Assembly: GCA_023627715.1 (NCBI GenBank)
Contig: JAMAHW010000071.1
Coordinates: 62,001 to 126,000, forward strand
Length of the DNA stretch: 64,000 nucleotides
Source: Periconia sp. R9002
Lineage: Eukaryota > Ascomycota > Dothideomycetes > Pleosporales > Periconiaceae
Reading direction: 5' to 3'
Below, in pieces: positions 33,321 through 44,961 of the stretch. The position numbers and the translations under genes are program-made. Under the pieces are notes generated by a model. It was not told where the DNA came from. It searched no databases and saw only the letters and a list, made by a program, of their open reading frames with translations. Numbering within the stretch: the stretch's first letter is position 1; every line of letters begins with the position of its first letter.

Positions 33321-34046
33321 GCAGGTGGGTCTATACTCTCCCTCCGATCCCGATCCCCATGCATACATCGTGCTTTGACTAATCCTATCCTATGTTCAGG
33401 CTCTAAATATTTGTACAAAAAGTAGGGCAGTCGTCCGTATTTAATTTATGTTAATCTCTAAATTCGAAGCTAGGATACGCGTATATCAAATATGATCTTG
33501 AAAAGACAATATATCCACCAATCAAGGACTGTACAACATTTCCAAGACGCTGGCATGCAACTACACTCCACAAGTCCGACACGCATGTCTCACGCGACAT
33601 GGAAGCGACGGAATCGTATCCCGGCCACGTTTTCTCAGCCTTACAGCAATATCAATGCTTGCTTCTGTATTCGTCACCAGACCTATAGCACTCACAATGG
33701 CAATGTGGCTCTTTGGAAGCGAAGAGTTTATTAGATCCTAATCAGAGAAAAACCCTCCAATAGTATGAGGAAAGCAACCATAACATGATTAACATGAATC
33801 CATTGGTCTGAATACTAGTTCATCATCCCCTTTCTATGCTCGCTTCCAATTTGGAACTGCATGGCCGTGCTCCCCTCGTGAAGCTGCTAACGCCGAACCG
33901 CAATTTATCTTTCGGATATCATTTTTCCTTGGTCAATAGCTTCTTCGACCACGTCGAACATTGCGTACTCCAATCCAGCCGTGTGAACTTATAAGAGCAC
34001 CGTGGAAACATGCACTACTCACTCCATGCGATTAACAAGAATCAAC
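33321..34046. other. Intergenic, promoter of the LPMO gene
   Basis: 0.7 kb between two plus-strand genes. A TATA-like TTATAAG lies at 33989-33995, about 52 bases before the LPMO start. Otherwise nothing recognised. Confidence 0.4.
33989..33995 (+). promoter_or_regulatory. TATA-like element of the LPMO gene
   Basis: TTATAAG ends 51 bases before the ATG at 34047 in an otherwise mixed-composition flank. The spacing would give a very short 5' UTR, so it may instead be chance. Confidence 0.3.
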
Positions 34047-34967
34047 ATGAAGTACCTTGTCCCCGCCCTAGGTCTCGTCGCTACAGTCGCCGCTCACGGC
34101 TACGTTGGTGGGTAATCTCCCAAAACTTCCATCAATATCTGCAAATGGCTAATTGTGCCATTTCAAGATAATGCTACCATCGCAGGCCAACTCTACACCT
34201 TCTACCAGCCCTACTCAGACCCGTACATAAGCCCTGCCCCTCAACGCATTTCTCGCGAAATTCAAGGCAATGGACCAGTCCAAGACGTGACCCTAGCGGA
34301 CGTCCAGTGCGGTGGATACACCGAAGGAGGCATCTCTGGTTCCAAGCCCGCCGCCCTCCATGCCGAAGTTGCTGCAGGTTCGGAGGTCACTCTTCGCTGG
34401 ACGCTCTGGCCTGACAGTCATGTCGGTCCGTTGATCACGTACATGGCCAGGTGCCCTGATACAGGATGTAATGCGTACATGCCTGGAACTGCGTGAGTAT
34501 TCCTACCACAACTTTATATCTTCCAAAAGCTAACGCGCCCATCTTCTAAAATCCAGCGCTGTCTGGTTCAAGATCCAGGAAGAAGGCCGCTCCGGAAGCT
34601 CTTGGGCGTCTCAGAAGATTATGAAAAGCCCAGCAACAGCCAAGTACACCATCCCGACGTGCCTCAAGCCGGGTTACTACCTCGTCCGCCATGAAACCAT
34701 AGCACTGCACGCGGCAGCGACATACCCCGGAGCTCAGGTCTATCCAGGCTGCCATCAACTCAAGGTCACCGGTTCTGGAAGCACCACGCCAGCAAGCAAC
34801 TTGGTAGCGTTCCCCGGCGCGTACAAAGGGTCTGATCCTGGGATTACTTATGATGTTTATAAATGTAGGTGATCTGAAGAATCTTATCGGGGGTAGTGAC
34901 TTGGATACTGACATGTAGTGCAGCCAGTACTTATACGATTCCTGGACCGAAGCTGTTTACCTGTTAA
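34047..34967 (+). CDS. AA9 lytic polysaccharide monooxygenase
   Basis: Four exons: 34047-34107, 34168-34492, 34557-34864 and 34924-34967; 245 aa. A 16-residue signal peptide (MKYLVPALGLVATVAA) ends just before His17, the mature N-terminal copper-binding histidine, in HGYVDNATI. Further marks: FYQPYSDPYISPAPQRISRE, DVQCGGY, the second copper His in WPDSHVGPLITYMARCP, RHETIALH, and the axial Tyr in QVYPGCHQLKVTG. It ends at TYTIPGPKLFTC with no CBM1. Such enzymes oxidatively cleave cellulose or hemicellulose outside the cell. The acceptor of intron 1 (at 34167) was chosen because it restores the family's VDNATI..QLYTFY sequence. Confidence 0.95.
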
Positions 34968-35602
34968 GGTATTCTGATGGAGGGGCGACGAGAGACTGGT
35001 TGAGGTTTGGTGTCGTTCTTGGATTTTTGTAAGTTCATCCGATTAGATATTGATAGCTATAGATATGTAGCAATACGGATGTTCACTGTTGGCGATAAAA
35101 AGATAATTGACCAACCAATGTACAATGGACTCTGCTTGATTCGTATTTCAAGCATTCAAAGCTCGTCATCATCCTTCTCCAGTGTGTAAATTTTTTTCAT
35201 GGTGACGTGCAACCCTAACAAGCGTACTCGTGTCGGACGTAGCTCACCCACAATCCTACATAGCATCTCAATCTCCGAGGACGCGGGATGCAAATGGAAT
35301 CAAGAAACAACTACACGTGCACCACACGTGCGTCAAACAGGCGGGGATCATCTGCCGGGCTAGCTTGTTTAGGAAGGTGCGGGCTATCCGTCGTCAGCCT
35401 CAATCAAGCCTCACACCAAGCATTGCTTGTTCAAGCTTATCTGCCCCATCCAAAATGCCTGCCAATTACTGGATATGCGCCGAGGAACGAGCCCCTGGGA
35501 CCTAACTACCAGGTTTCTGGGTCTTATATATACCGTCTCTTCACTCCTTTGCTGATACGACTCTTCACCTCATCCCACAACTCCTTTCTTTCGAACGCAA
35601 GG
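34968..35602. other. Intergenic, promoter of the metallophosphatase
   Basis: 0.6 kb between two plus-strand genes. TTATATATA at 35524-35532 is a good TATA candidate, about 70 bases before the next start. No gene seen. Confidence 0.4.
35524..35532 (+). promoter_or_regulatory. TATA-like element of the metallophosphatase gene
   Basis: TTATATATA lies 71 bases before the ATG at 35603 and is followed by a C/T-rich stretch, as is usual in ascomycete core promoters. Confidence 0.4.
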
Positions 35603-37791
35603 ATGTTGTCGTTGAAGCTCTCCAGCCTCGCGGCGGTATTCGCGGTGGGAATTCAGTCCACGCTTGCTTGTGAAAGTGAAGTCCACAGCTGCGGATACCC
35701 TGTCGAACGCGATGTTATTCTCACCCGCAACGTCAAACGCATGCAACCGGACGCGCTGAATGCAACATCGGGACCTAAAGCACCGCTCGAGTGGGGACAG
35801 ATCAACTTTTTGCAGACCACGGATACGCATGGCTGGTTGGAAGGCCATATCAAAGAACCCAACTATGGAGCGGATTGGGGCGACTATGTGAGCTTTACGA
35901 AGAGGATGAAGGAAAAGGCGAAGAAGCTTGGAGTGGATCTTTTGTTGGTTGACACTGGAGTGAGTAGTTTGTTGTAGGCTGAATCAGGAAAGGATTGGAG
36001 CTGACACTCTTTGGTCAGGATTTGCATGACGGTGCTGGTCTGAGCGATGCTACCCAGATCAACGGCAATGTGTCCAATGCCATCTTTGAAAACCTGGATT
36101 ATGATCTTTTGACCATTGGAAACCACGAACTCTACGTCACGGAGATTGCCTACGAGACTTTCAGTAATTTTTCCAAGGTTTACGGCGACAGATATCTCAC
36201 TAGCAATGTGCAGATTCTCAATCCTGCCACCGGAAAGTTCGATTACATTGGCAACAAGTACCGATACTTTACCACCGAGCAGGGCTTGCGCATCATGGCC
36301 TTCGGCGTATTGTTCGACTTTACCGGTAATTCGAATGTCTCCAAGGTCATTAAAGCCAAGGACATGGTAGTGGAACCCTGGTTTTTGCAAGCCGTAAATT
36401 CCACCAAGCCTATCGATCTCTTCGTCGTAATTGGTCACAACCCTGTCCGAACTACCGTGAGCTCCTCTACCTTTGGAACTGTATACAGCGCCATCAGAAA
36501 GCTGCGCCCAGATGTCCCAATCCAGGGTTTCGGAGGACATACACACATTCGTGACTTCGTGGTTTACGATAACAAGGCTACCGGTCTGGAAGCTGGACGT
36601 TACTGCGAGACCCTGGGATGGGTTGCGATTTCCGGAATCGAGTCTTCAAACTGCAAATCCAAGGATCCGAAAGGAGTGCCGAATCCGACTCGAAGCGCCG
36701 TTCGGCCTGCGAGCACAGGTACAGTCAGTGTATCATTGCCCAGCTCGACCAGCCCGTCAAATCTTCGCTATGCTCGCCGCTATCTGGATTGGAACCGTTT
36801 GACTTTTGCGTACCACGCCGAAGGAAGCCAGAAGTACACAGCTTTCAATACCATCAAGGGGCTTGCGGTTACAAACGAGATTACTGCGCAAAGGGCTAAG
36901 CTCAACCTTACCAGCCTGTACGGTTGTGCTCCTCAGACCTACTGTCAATTCTGCAAACCCTTCCTCGCCCCAGGCAACCTGTTTGGGTTGCTGCAGACTG
37001 CGCTATCAACCGTGGTCGTGAACGAGACACGCAAAGACACACCTCGACTAATCATCATCAACACCGGAAGTGTACGTTTCGATCTTGCCAAAGGACCGTT
37101 CACCTATGATGACTCCTTCATCGTATCGCCATTCAACGATGCTTTCCAATTCATCCCAGACGTTCCCTACGAACAAGCTTCCAAGGTCCTCGGCATCCTA
37201 AACGCAGGTCCATTCCAAAAGAAACGCGACCTCTCAACCTCTGACTTCAACTTCTCCCCTATGCTTGCGGACCGCGATACCTGCATCGATCCGCCAGTGT
37301 TTCACTCTTTCGAGGGACCGCACAAGCGATCACAGCCAAAGGGACGCATCATCCGTCGCCAATCCGTCGTCGATCCCTCGCCAGGCTACACCACCGTAGA
37401 CGATTTCGGCACCGATGGCGACGACACGATTCATACAAAGGTTTGTACTGTCTTTCACAGAAACTTTATGAGTATAACCCGATGCTAACTCTTATTTCCT
37501 TCGCTCTAGATCCCCAACTACTCGCAACCGAACGACCTCCAGGCCAACGCGAGCTTTCCAACAGACGGTACTCTGCCGGAGACCGTCGATCTCGTCTTCC
37601 TCGACTTCATCGCTAGCTACGTCGTGAATGCTTTGAACCAGCCTGACGTGGGAGGCAATTTCTCGCTCGGTCAGGTCACGTATTACATGGATAAATCGTT
37701 TACCACGAACAGCTACCTTCCTGCCTACGCGAAGATTGCGTGGCAAGATAATGTACCTAATTGCCCGATTGGCGGTGGGATTGGAAGCTAA
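35603..37791 (+). CDS. Secreted 5'-nucleotidase-like metallophosphatase
   Basis: Three exons: 35603-35959, 36019-37440 and 37510-37791; 686 aa. Signal peptide [18 protein letters not shown]. The dimetal motifs of the calcineurin-like superfamily occur in order: [19 protein letters not shown] across the first splice junction, [14 protein letters not shown] and FGGHTHIRD. The C-terminal 5'-nucleotidase-type domain follows, with [19 protein letters not shown] and [12 protein letters not shown]. Many N-glycosylation sequons fit secretion. It resembles the fungal family around yeast YHR202W. Substrate is likely a nucleotide or other phosphoester, unproven. A KKR and a KR dipeptide near 37220 and 37325 could be processing sites. 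Confidence 0.92.
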
Positions 37792-38105
37792 GTAGTACAC
37801 GAGTAATACATCGTTTGTTCTGTGTGTGCCCTTAGTTTGGGCGTTTCAGTAACGATCTCTCTTTGTGTGTCGGTGCCGCTATGACAATTCCTTTTTCTCT
37901 ATTGCTTACCACACGAGAGACATGAAAGTATCCAGTCATGAGCCAGAGAGTCACGGGCCTGTAATGGAAGTAGACACTGAAGCAGGTATACCATGGCGAT
38001 GGATATGCGTATGATCAAATACTCACAACACGACAAGTGTACACTAGGCAAAGAGATAAATGTGATATCAATCGTCCACCAAATACCCACATCCCCAAAC
38101 CCCAA
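37792..38105. other. Intergenic, tail-to-tail
   Basis: 314 bp between convergent genes; nothing recognised. Confidence 0.4.
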
Positions 38106-39813
38106 CTACACTTTGACATCTCGAACCACATCCTCCCCATCATTCCGCCCATCCATCTCCTTATTCCAATACTTCTTAAACAACTGAAACGACTCCTGCA
38201 ACTCAACATTACTCTCCATCTCGGTCGAAGCCCGCGTAATCGCCGTAGTCGACTCATTCCCATGCGACGAAAACAAGCCCCGCGACCGCCCACTCGCCAT
38301 CGACGTCGACGCCGTAATCCGTGACCACAACGACGTCGTCGTCGGCAAAATCCTACTAAAAAACCCTCTAGGCGACGACCTCTGCTGCTGCTGCTCGTCG
38401 ACCACGCCGGCGGCGCCAGCGGACGGCTTCTTCGGGGGCGAGTCCGCAAACCCTCGTCCTTCTTTATCCTGCTTGTCACCGCCGGTTTCGCCCCAAAAGA
38501 AGACCCGCAAGACAACCTTCTTCCACCGCGCAGGCAGCACACGAACGAGCAGGATCCGTATCGACGGCAGCGAAATGCACAAAAAGATAGCCGTGATCTC
38601 CAACTCGACCCAAATCATCCCAATGCTATAATCCCACGTCGGATCCAACGAAACCTTAATATACGGATTCGTATGCAATCTCAAAACCGTCGCAATGCAC
38701 CCAAACGCACCAATACTAAACAGCAACCCCGTACTCAACTTCCTCACCCGATCCATAGTAAGCGTGCGAATCATAGCGAGCGGGAGGACGAGGAGGACGA
38801 TATCCTGCACGATGGCGCTGACGCCGACGGCGTACCCGATCGCGGGGATGTTGAGACACGTGCCTTTGATGTCGCGGTTCCAGAAGGTGGCGATGGGGCG
38901 GCAGGCGAAGATGGTCAGGAAGAGGAGGATCAGCGTGTTGATGGTGATGTAGGTGAGGACCGTGTAGGCGGCGAGGCGGAAGCGCGGGTACGCTTTTTGG
39001 AAGATGTCGAGGTAGAAGAGGACGACGCAGGCTTTGAGGGTGCCGATTATGGCGATGTAGAAGACGGCGCCGACGTACCCTTTTCCAGTCGCTTTTAGTC
39101 AGTATTGTTTCACTGTTTTTTTTTGGGATCGTGTAGAGGGGGTGGGACTTACATATGCGGAGGAGATCTTTCAGGTTGCCGGTGATGTTCCAGATGTGTT
39201 CGCCCAAACCCATTGGTAATACTACATATCGCGTTAGCAAACGCCGTCTCGGAAGCTGGACGGAGGGGGGGGAGGTCTTTAACATACTCGTAAGCCTTAT
39301 CCCGAACAGCGTCAAATCCATCATCCACGTGAAAACAAGCACAGCATCATCCACAGCCAGCCTCCCAGCTATAAACTTGCCTCCAAGCCGCAGTATCACG
39401 GTAATCGCAATCAATACATGGGTAGTAATAGTGTACTTGTAAAGCTCTGTCCTCTGGGAGTCGTTGGGGAGGTTACATAGCGATGCCTGCACTTTAGCGC
39501 TCTTCTCAATATCTGCCATGCTGCAGGTAGCGAGGAGGCATTCCCCAATTGTTTCTTGAAGCGGCTTGTTATGGCAGATACAGTTCATGTCGGTCATGGC
39601 GCAGCCACTTGCCGGTAACGCGGGGATCGTGCACGCGATCTGTGATATCATGAGTTGATTTGGTTGTACGTATGTGAGGTGTTGACGTACGCTGCATTGT
39701 GGATAGTCTGCAAAGCCCAGCTGTCGGGTCTCGAATGTGGGTGCAGAAGTTGCGTGGTTTATCAGAGTGAAGATGAGCCAGGTAGTGGCGGCTGTTTGTG
39801 TGTATAGACCCAT
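38106..39813 (-). CDS. CFEM-domain seven-TM receptor (PTH11-like)
   Basis: Four exons: 39813-39691, 39639-39288, 39221-39153 and 39079-38106; 505 aa. A signal peptide is followed by a CFEM domain with eight cysteines, from YPQCSIACTIPALPASGC through MTDMNCICHNKP, GECLLATCS and ASLCNLP; the Asp in TDMNC is the usual heme/iron-position residue. Seven hydrophobic segments follow, with LPMGLGEHIWN and the WYVGAVFYIAII region typical of the rhodopsin-like fungal integral membrane domain. A long Ser/basic cytoplasmic tail ends in FQLFKKYWNKEMD. PTH11-class receptors sense surfaces or host cues in plant pathogens; here the role is inferred from the family only. Confidence 0.9.
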
Positions 39814-42102
39814 TGCCACGAGTAATATCTAGAAAGGTGAATCCTATGGGAAAGTAGAAGTCGATGCATGCATAGGGAATTTCTGCGCTTTTGAAGTATC
39901 CCCACGGTGGCAACAAACCAATTCCCGCATTCTACCAAGTCCGCTTAAAAGGGAATATTCAACGATAACGGCAATGAAACGTTTATCTTGAGTCTGGGCA
40001 TTTATGCTTTCAAAATCTCTCATGAATATCAAATCATGATTTGCGCGTAGCTAGAGACCGTTTCTGACGTTGCGCGGTCGCGAAACGCCCCCCCCCCCCC
40101 GTGGAGGTTTCAGCCATATCAAAGTTTGTACCAACGTTATATCGTTCTCTCCGCACTTTGCCATTGGTGATGAACGTTTATTTTGACGACTTCCATCTGA
40201 ATAAAATGGACTAGGGTCTCAATTTGCCACAATCCAGGGTCCTGGTGCCAAATCTTGTGGTGCTTAGTCCTCAAGATGATTCTTAGTGTTTTCTTGATTT
40301 ATTCGCGGAAGTCTTTCTGATCTGCAGCACGATGAGGAACAAGTGATATCCGGGTTTGAGATCTCAGGCTATTTCCGCATTTCTATCTTTGACGCAAGCT
40401 AAGCGAAACGTGACGGTCGTGGCCTTGCGACTGGTGATTTGTGGTATGTAGGTGGTGGGTGGCGAATATCGCTGATGAGACTGCGAGCAATTATACGACT
40501 TCGAGATGAATTCGTTCTGTTGCTTTTTCACCCAAGCGTCACGATTTTAAGTAACATGCTTTCGAAACGAGCATGTTGCCCAGCTTCCCGAGCTCCTCAC
40601 TCATGTTCAAGATGCTATTTTAATAACCCATACTCTAGTCATTGGCCCTTCACATGCAAGCCCGTGGTTTTGGTTCGTCCAAGTTTTGGTTGCATATTGT
40701 ACTTTATTTCCGTTCTGCGGCAGGTGATTCCAAACGCTCGTTCGCGTGAATTCACTCTGCTGCAAACCCCGCCTTGATAACACTACCAAAGCCTATTTGG
40801 ACGATCGTTATTACCATGAACAGTCTCTGGGGATCTGGACGGATACGATGCTCGTTTGGAATGTACGAAAGAGGTTTCTGGGGGCATGATTTAACAAGGT
40901 GTCGCGAATAGCTATCAAGGATTGCGACTGACAGGCCAAAACAGAAGGAATCGAGAGGCATCATGGATACCTATGGAAAGATGGGTACGAATGGCATAGA
41001 AAGCTCATTGCGTCGATATCCGAGAAACGTCGGAGATGAGCGAGCTTCGAATCGCGCCACATTCCTCGTAGAGTCTAGCCCCCTCATTTTAAACCCCCGG
41101 TACAGAGTCGTCTGTCATGAAGTCACTATTTAGAGTGGCGTATTGATACACTGACAATGTATTAAACCACATCGGTTGCATGTAGCTACCTTTGTACCCG
41201 CGATATAGGATGCCGCCGCACCCTTCTCCCGATAACGTCTCATGCTGATACACATAAGTGGCCCGGGACGACACAGCGGGGAAGCAACAGGTTCAGAGTT
41301 TTGAGAAAGCAAAGATTTGCGTCCATTGAGGGATGGTAATAAGCAGGAACACTTGATTAAAATGCCGGAGATGAGGAAGTGCGGAGCCAGGAAGAACAGT
41401 CGGATGGGTGTTATTGGCACCCCACGTTTCACCTAAAAGGCGATGCCTTGCGATGAGGTTGCAGCTTGGGCATAGAAGGGTTATATTCGCGGAGGGGTTA
41501 CCATTGATTGAAGGTAGGGCTGTACCTGGAATCAACGGGTACATAAGTGCTGACGATAAACACCTCTCCGTACGCGATGCTGCTAAAGCATCTCCCTCAC
41601 AAGGGTCTTCATAGGATGGTAGACAGACCTTCAAGTCCCTGCTTTGCCTTTTTGGCAAGGAAATACCTAATCCTCGGCTCATTTTTTTCACTGTGTCCTT
41701 TGGGTGACATGATGAGACGGCTGGGGGTAGACGCTTGAGAGGTGAACGAGGGAGGGGTGAGGAGGAAGAAGAAAGCGATCTCGCTGGAGGGGCTCATAAC
41801 AGGTGTGGACGGCAGAAGAGGAAGGAGCTCGCTTCCTCTTCTGAGCATACATATGAGAGGTCCTCTTGTTCATCTGTCTGTAGATGTTAGGTCTTCTTTC
41901 GGTTGTATAGAAGAAGTTAATTGCATTTGGATAGGTATTGGCTGAATCACTTAACGCAGGACAGATGAAGTAGAGTTGAATATTCATTCCTACTTTACAA
42001 AATACGAGTGGGGTATCTAATAATTACACTTTTCGTGGAAACGTTGTACAATACAGTGCGCGCCGGCACTCATCTGGATGATGATGCTATCCATCTCTTC
42101 AA
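39814..42102. other. Intergenic, long non-coding stretch
   Basis: 2.3 kb, the longest gene-free stretch. It holds a run of 13 C at 40088-40100 and a decayed gene fragment near 41100-41190. Open frames at 40439-40777 (+) and 41293-41691 (-) have no recognisable domain and average composition; I do not call them. Confidence 0.5.
41099..41190 (-). pseudogene. Relic fragment related to the cysteine-rich gene
   Basis: Minus-strand translation gives LIHCQCINTPL, a stop, IVTS, a stop, then QTTLYRG. The gene at 23849-25267 has LALHHQSLNTLHHVVSRQQTTLY at the matching place. Shared DNA includes ggtacagagtcgt and gcgtatt. The two in-frame stops make this a dead copy. Borders are unclear. Confidence 0.45.
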
Positions 42103-44961
42103 TCATCCTTGCCATCGTACTTTCTCGCTGGCCAACACCGAAACCAAACCGAGAGGTAGCAGATCACGGTGTCCCAGCTGCAGCCCCTTGCCACCAAATC
42201 GCTGCTTTAGGCCTGTTCCGTACAAGTTCGCTATCCAGCGCCAATAGGTTGTGTTGCTTAACTTGAGCTCGACGAAATCTGCCCACAACTCTGATGAGAA
42301 GTGGATATCCTCCGAGAGAGGAGACATAAGAAGCTGCTTATATGCATTGGCGATATGCACTGAAGTCTCCTCTCGATACTTGACGAATTCGTTGAATGTC
42401 ATGAAGGGCTCATTCGCTTCGGTGTTCGAATCAAGTTCCATGTCAGGCCTCTTGAACAGACGGATATCCTTTCGGAGTCCAATTGTGCCTTCCTGCCACA
42501 TTTTTTCGAGTTCATTGTATTGAATTTGATCACGCTCGAAGGCAAATTCAATTTTATCTTCGGGATTGCGGAAGGACTTCTTGGAAGTTGCAAAAGCATC
42601 GACAAAAGGATTTCGCACGCCGAGCCCTCCGAGTTGAACGGGGAAGTAGAAGAACCCATCAGGCACAAAGTCATCAATGCCAAAACGCTGCTTCAAAATA
42701 CTGCGAAGGTAGTCGGTGACATTGCTTGTGCCCATCTCAGAGAAAAGCTTCTTTTGTATATGCTCGAATGTCTCGATGATCATGGCGTTATGTTTCGGGC
42801 CGAAGCAGTTCGCCGGCTCTGCGAAATTCTTCAAAAAGAATTTTGAGACGTAAGAATTCCACGCCTGTATCCAACTCATGACACTGCGACAAGCACCTAG
42901 CTGGAGTCGCAACTCTTCTATGTGCTCGTCAACCTGAGTGCGGTCGATAATCCAGCGACCAGCTTTTGGATCCAGGTAGAGGAAGCCCCACTTGATCTTT
43001 CCTTCCGGTAGACCAGCCGGAATTTCACGCTTGATTGCTTCATCGTTGGAAATGAGTGCAGTACCTGTCTTTTCCTCGTTGAGAGTCAAGCCCATTACGT
43101 GACTGAATTCGCGAATGGTATCCCAAGCTTGTACACAGGTTTTCTCCTGCCCCCAGATCCACAAGTCATCATGGAAGCGATAGATGTTGAAGCCATTTGT
43201 GCGCTTGTTGACGGCAAAATCAAGGGCAAAAAGGCAAATCTCACTGAGAGCATCGCTCAGCAAATAAGACATGGGGATGCCACATTTCCGTACTTGTGTC
43301 TCGGCTTTCGGTCCGTCCTGCGCAAACACGACTGGCGCCTCGAGAAATTTCTTGAAGAAGCGCTGCCATTTCTCAGGTATTCCGAAGAACTTCAAAACCG
43401 TGAGGATGGCGGCGTGACTGAAAGAAGGGCCGAACCATTTGAAGTCTGACTGAACCACCAAAAATTCCCCATACAGCTTTTTGTTCAGCAGCATTTCGGT
43501 GGTTACGAGGCGCAACATGTTTTGCTTCGTGGCAGTGAATGATTTCTTAGAGTCGTCGTTCTGATCTTCGGTATTATAATCCTTTACGTCTGCGAGGTCG
43601 TCATCCGGCAACTGTAGCATGAAGTACTTGTCCATGTATTCGACCTGTCTCAAGGTGCGAACTGGCACGCTAGCATCCGCGTTAGCATCCGATAAATAAT
43701 ATTGACGTCGTTCTCGGGATTTATTTCCCATTGACTGATGGTATGCATGCTCCCATTCGCTGGAGTTGGCGAATTCGGTAAATGCTTTCTTCATGGCTCT
43801 AGTCCAGACATGGCCAATAAAATGCAGGATTATAGCAGAGTGCGTTTCTTGATCCATGAAGACGCGGTATTTCCCATTGAGCTGACGCCTCATAGTCATA
43901 GGAACTGGTGATGGCTCCCATTCCCATTCGTCCAGATTTTCCAGGTCCATGTTCAATACGACGACGAGTTCTTTTAACACTTCCTTTTGGCCCCGAAGAT
44001 GAACAAGCGCTTCTCGTTTCTTTCCCGCGAGGAGATCCGTTTTCAGAAGGCCGTCGATGCAGGATTCCAGCTTGCTCAATGTGAACCGGTACTCATCCAC
44101 CTCTGGAACTCTTCGCTTTCGTCCATCCTTTGGTTCAGGTGTTTGCAACTCCGACTTGAAATCCATGACGTCGCTCAACTCGTCTCGCAAATGATCAAGA
44201 GGGGATTTGTCGACCTTTGTCTTCACCTTGGTAGTGAAGATATCATTCAAATATGACTCGATCTTGGCTTCGTCGACCTTCCGCTCCACAAATGCGTAGC
44301 TCTCCCACTCTTTCCGCTGCTCATACATCTCTTTGCGTCCAAGGGTATCAAAGCCTTCGCCGGCCTCAGAGTCCGAATCGCTGGCTTGAGATTGACTCTC
44401 GCGGCTTGAAGTTTCAGGATTAGGATGCTGGATCCACTCGATGACTAGCTTCCCGAACAGAGCAGTGTATTCGTACTTCGCAGTTGCAATGTCCAACTCG
44501 TGCTCGAGTTTAATCTGCCAATCGCGCAGGAGGTCGCTGGATATTGAAGGGTCGTGTTGTGCTTGACGGATAAAAATCTCCAAATTGGCCAGGGAGACAT
44601 CAGGCGATCGGGGCTTGATGTCAAATTTCTTGAAGCCATCAAGCAAAGCCTTCACCTTGGCTCTAAGATCGTTGCAGGCAGCGGTGTTGTTCAAGATGGT
44701 TTGCTTGTCGGCTTCGAACTTCTTCTGATGGCGTGCGAGCCTGTCCAATTTCTTCTCGGTAACATGCTGCAAAGTGGACAGTGTGGGTGCGGACATGATT
44801 GCGCCTGATAGGGAATGATTGGTACGAAGTATCGTGGTTTTGGTGTCAATCGTCCGAAAACAGGTGTAGGATGTCAAGGCGAAAGTTTGTGGTCTGAATA
44901 AGCTAGCGATGGGTAATAGCCGAGTGCTAGTAAGCGATGGCGGGATGGTGAGAGGAACCAT
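42103..44961 (-). CDS. rvt: RVT-type cellular reverse transcriptase
   Basis: Intronless, 952 aa from the ATG at 44961 or 897 aa from that at 44796 (MSAPTLSTLQHVTEKKLDRL), the more family-like start. An N-terminal coiled coil is followed by a region of unknown fold, then reverse-transcriptase motifs: A in VQSDFKWFGPSF (Asp451, 897-aa numbering), B in KCGIPMSYLLSD, C in RFHDDLWIWG (Asp543, Asp544), D in GLTLNEEKTGT. All three polymerase aspartates are intact. The C-terminus ends YWRWIANLYG...KVRWQG. There is no RNase H, endonuclease, integrase or zinc knuckle. Size, both long extensions and the HDD box fit the RVT class of domesticated RTs, for which the Neurospora member is known to add nucleotides. 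No frameshift or stop breaks it. Confidence 0.9.
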   Translation of the reverse strand: MVPLTIPPSLTSTRLLPIASLFRPQTFALTSYTCFRTIDTKTTILRTNHSLSGAIMSAPTLSTLQHVTEKKLDRLARHQKKFEADKQTILNNTAACNDLRAKVKALLDGFKKFDIKPRSPDVSLANLEIFIRQAQHDPSISSDLLRDWQIKLEHELDIATAKYEYTALFGKLVIEWIQHPNPETSSRESQSQASDSDSEAGEGFDTLGRKEMYEQRKEWESYAFVERKVDEAKIESYLNDIFTTKVKTKVDKSPLDHLRDELSDVMDFKSELQTPEPKDGRKRRVPEVDEYRFTLSKLESCIDGLLKTDLLAGKKREALVHLRGQKEVLKELVVVLNMDLENLDEWEWEPSPVPMTMRRQLNGKYRVFMDQETHSAIILHFIGHVWTRAMKKAFTEFANSSEWEHAYHQSMGNKSRERRQYYLSDANADASVPVRTLRQVEYMDKYFMLQLPDDDLADVKDYNTEDQNDDSKKSFTATKQNMLRLVTTEMLLNKKLYGEFLVVQSDFKWFGPSFSHAAILTVLKFFGIPEKWQRFFKKFLEAPVVFAQDGPKAETQVRKCGIPMSYLLSDALSEICLFALDFAVNKRTNGFNIYRFHDDLWIWGQEKTCVQAWDTIREFSHVMGLTLNEEKTGTALISNDEAIKREIPAGLPEGKIKWGFLYLDPKAGRWIIDRTQVDEHIEELRLQLGACRSVMSWIQAWNSYVSKFFLKNFAEPANCFGPKHNAMIIETFEHIQKKLFSEMGTSNVTDYLRSILKQRFGIDDFVPDGFFYFPVQLGGLGVRNPFVDAFATSKKSFRNPEDKIEFAFERDQIQYNELEKMWQEGTIGLRKDIRLFKRPDMELDSNTEANEPFMTFNEFVKYREETSVHIANAYKQLLMSPLSEDIHFSSELWADFVELKLSNTTYWRWIANLYGTGLKQRFGGKGLQLGHRDLLPLGLVSVLASEKVRWQG

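Noticed and set aside
41293..41691. Minus-strand frame of 132 codons in the long intergenic stretch
   Set aside because: No recognisable domain, no clear splice partners, ordinary composition.
42103..44961. Interpretation of the RT gene as a retrotransposon
   Set aside because: No RNase H, endonuclease, integrase, gag-like frame, terminal repeats, poly-A tail or target duplication was found; its motifs and length fit RVT.
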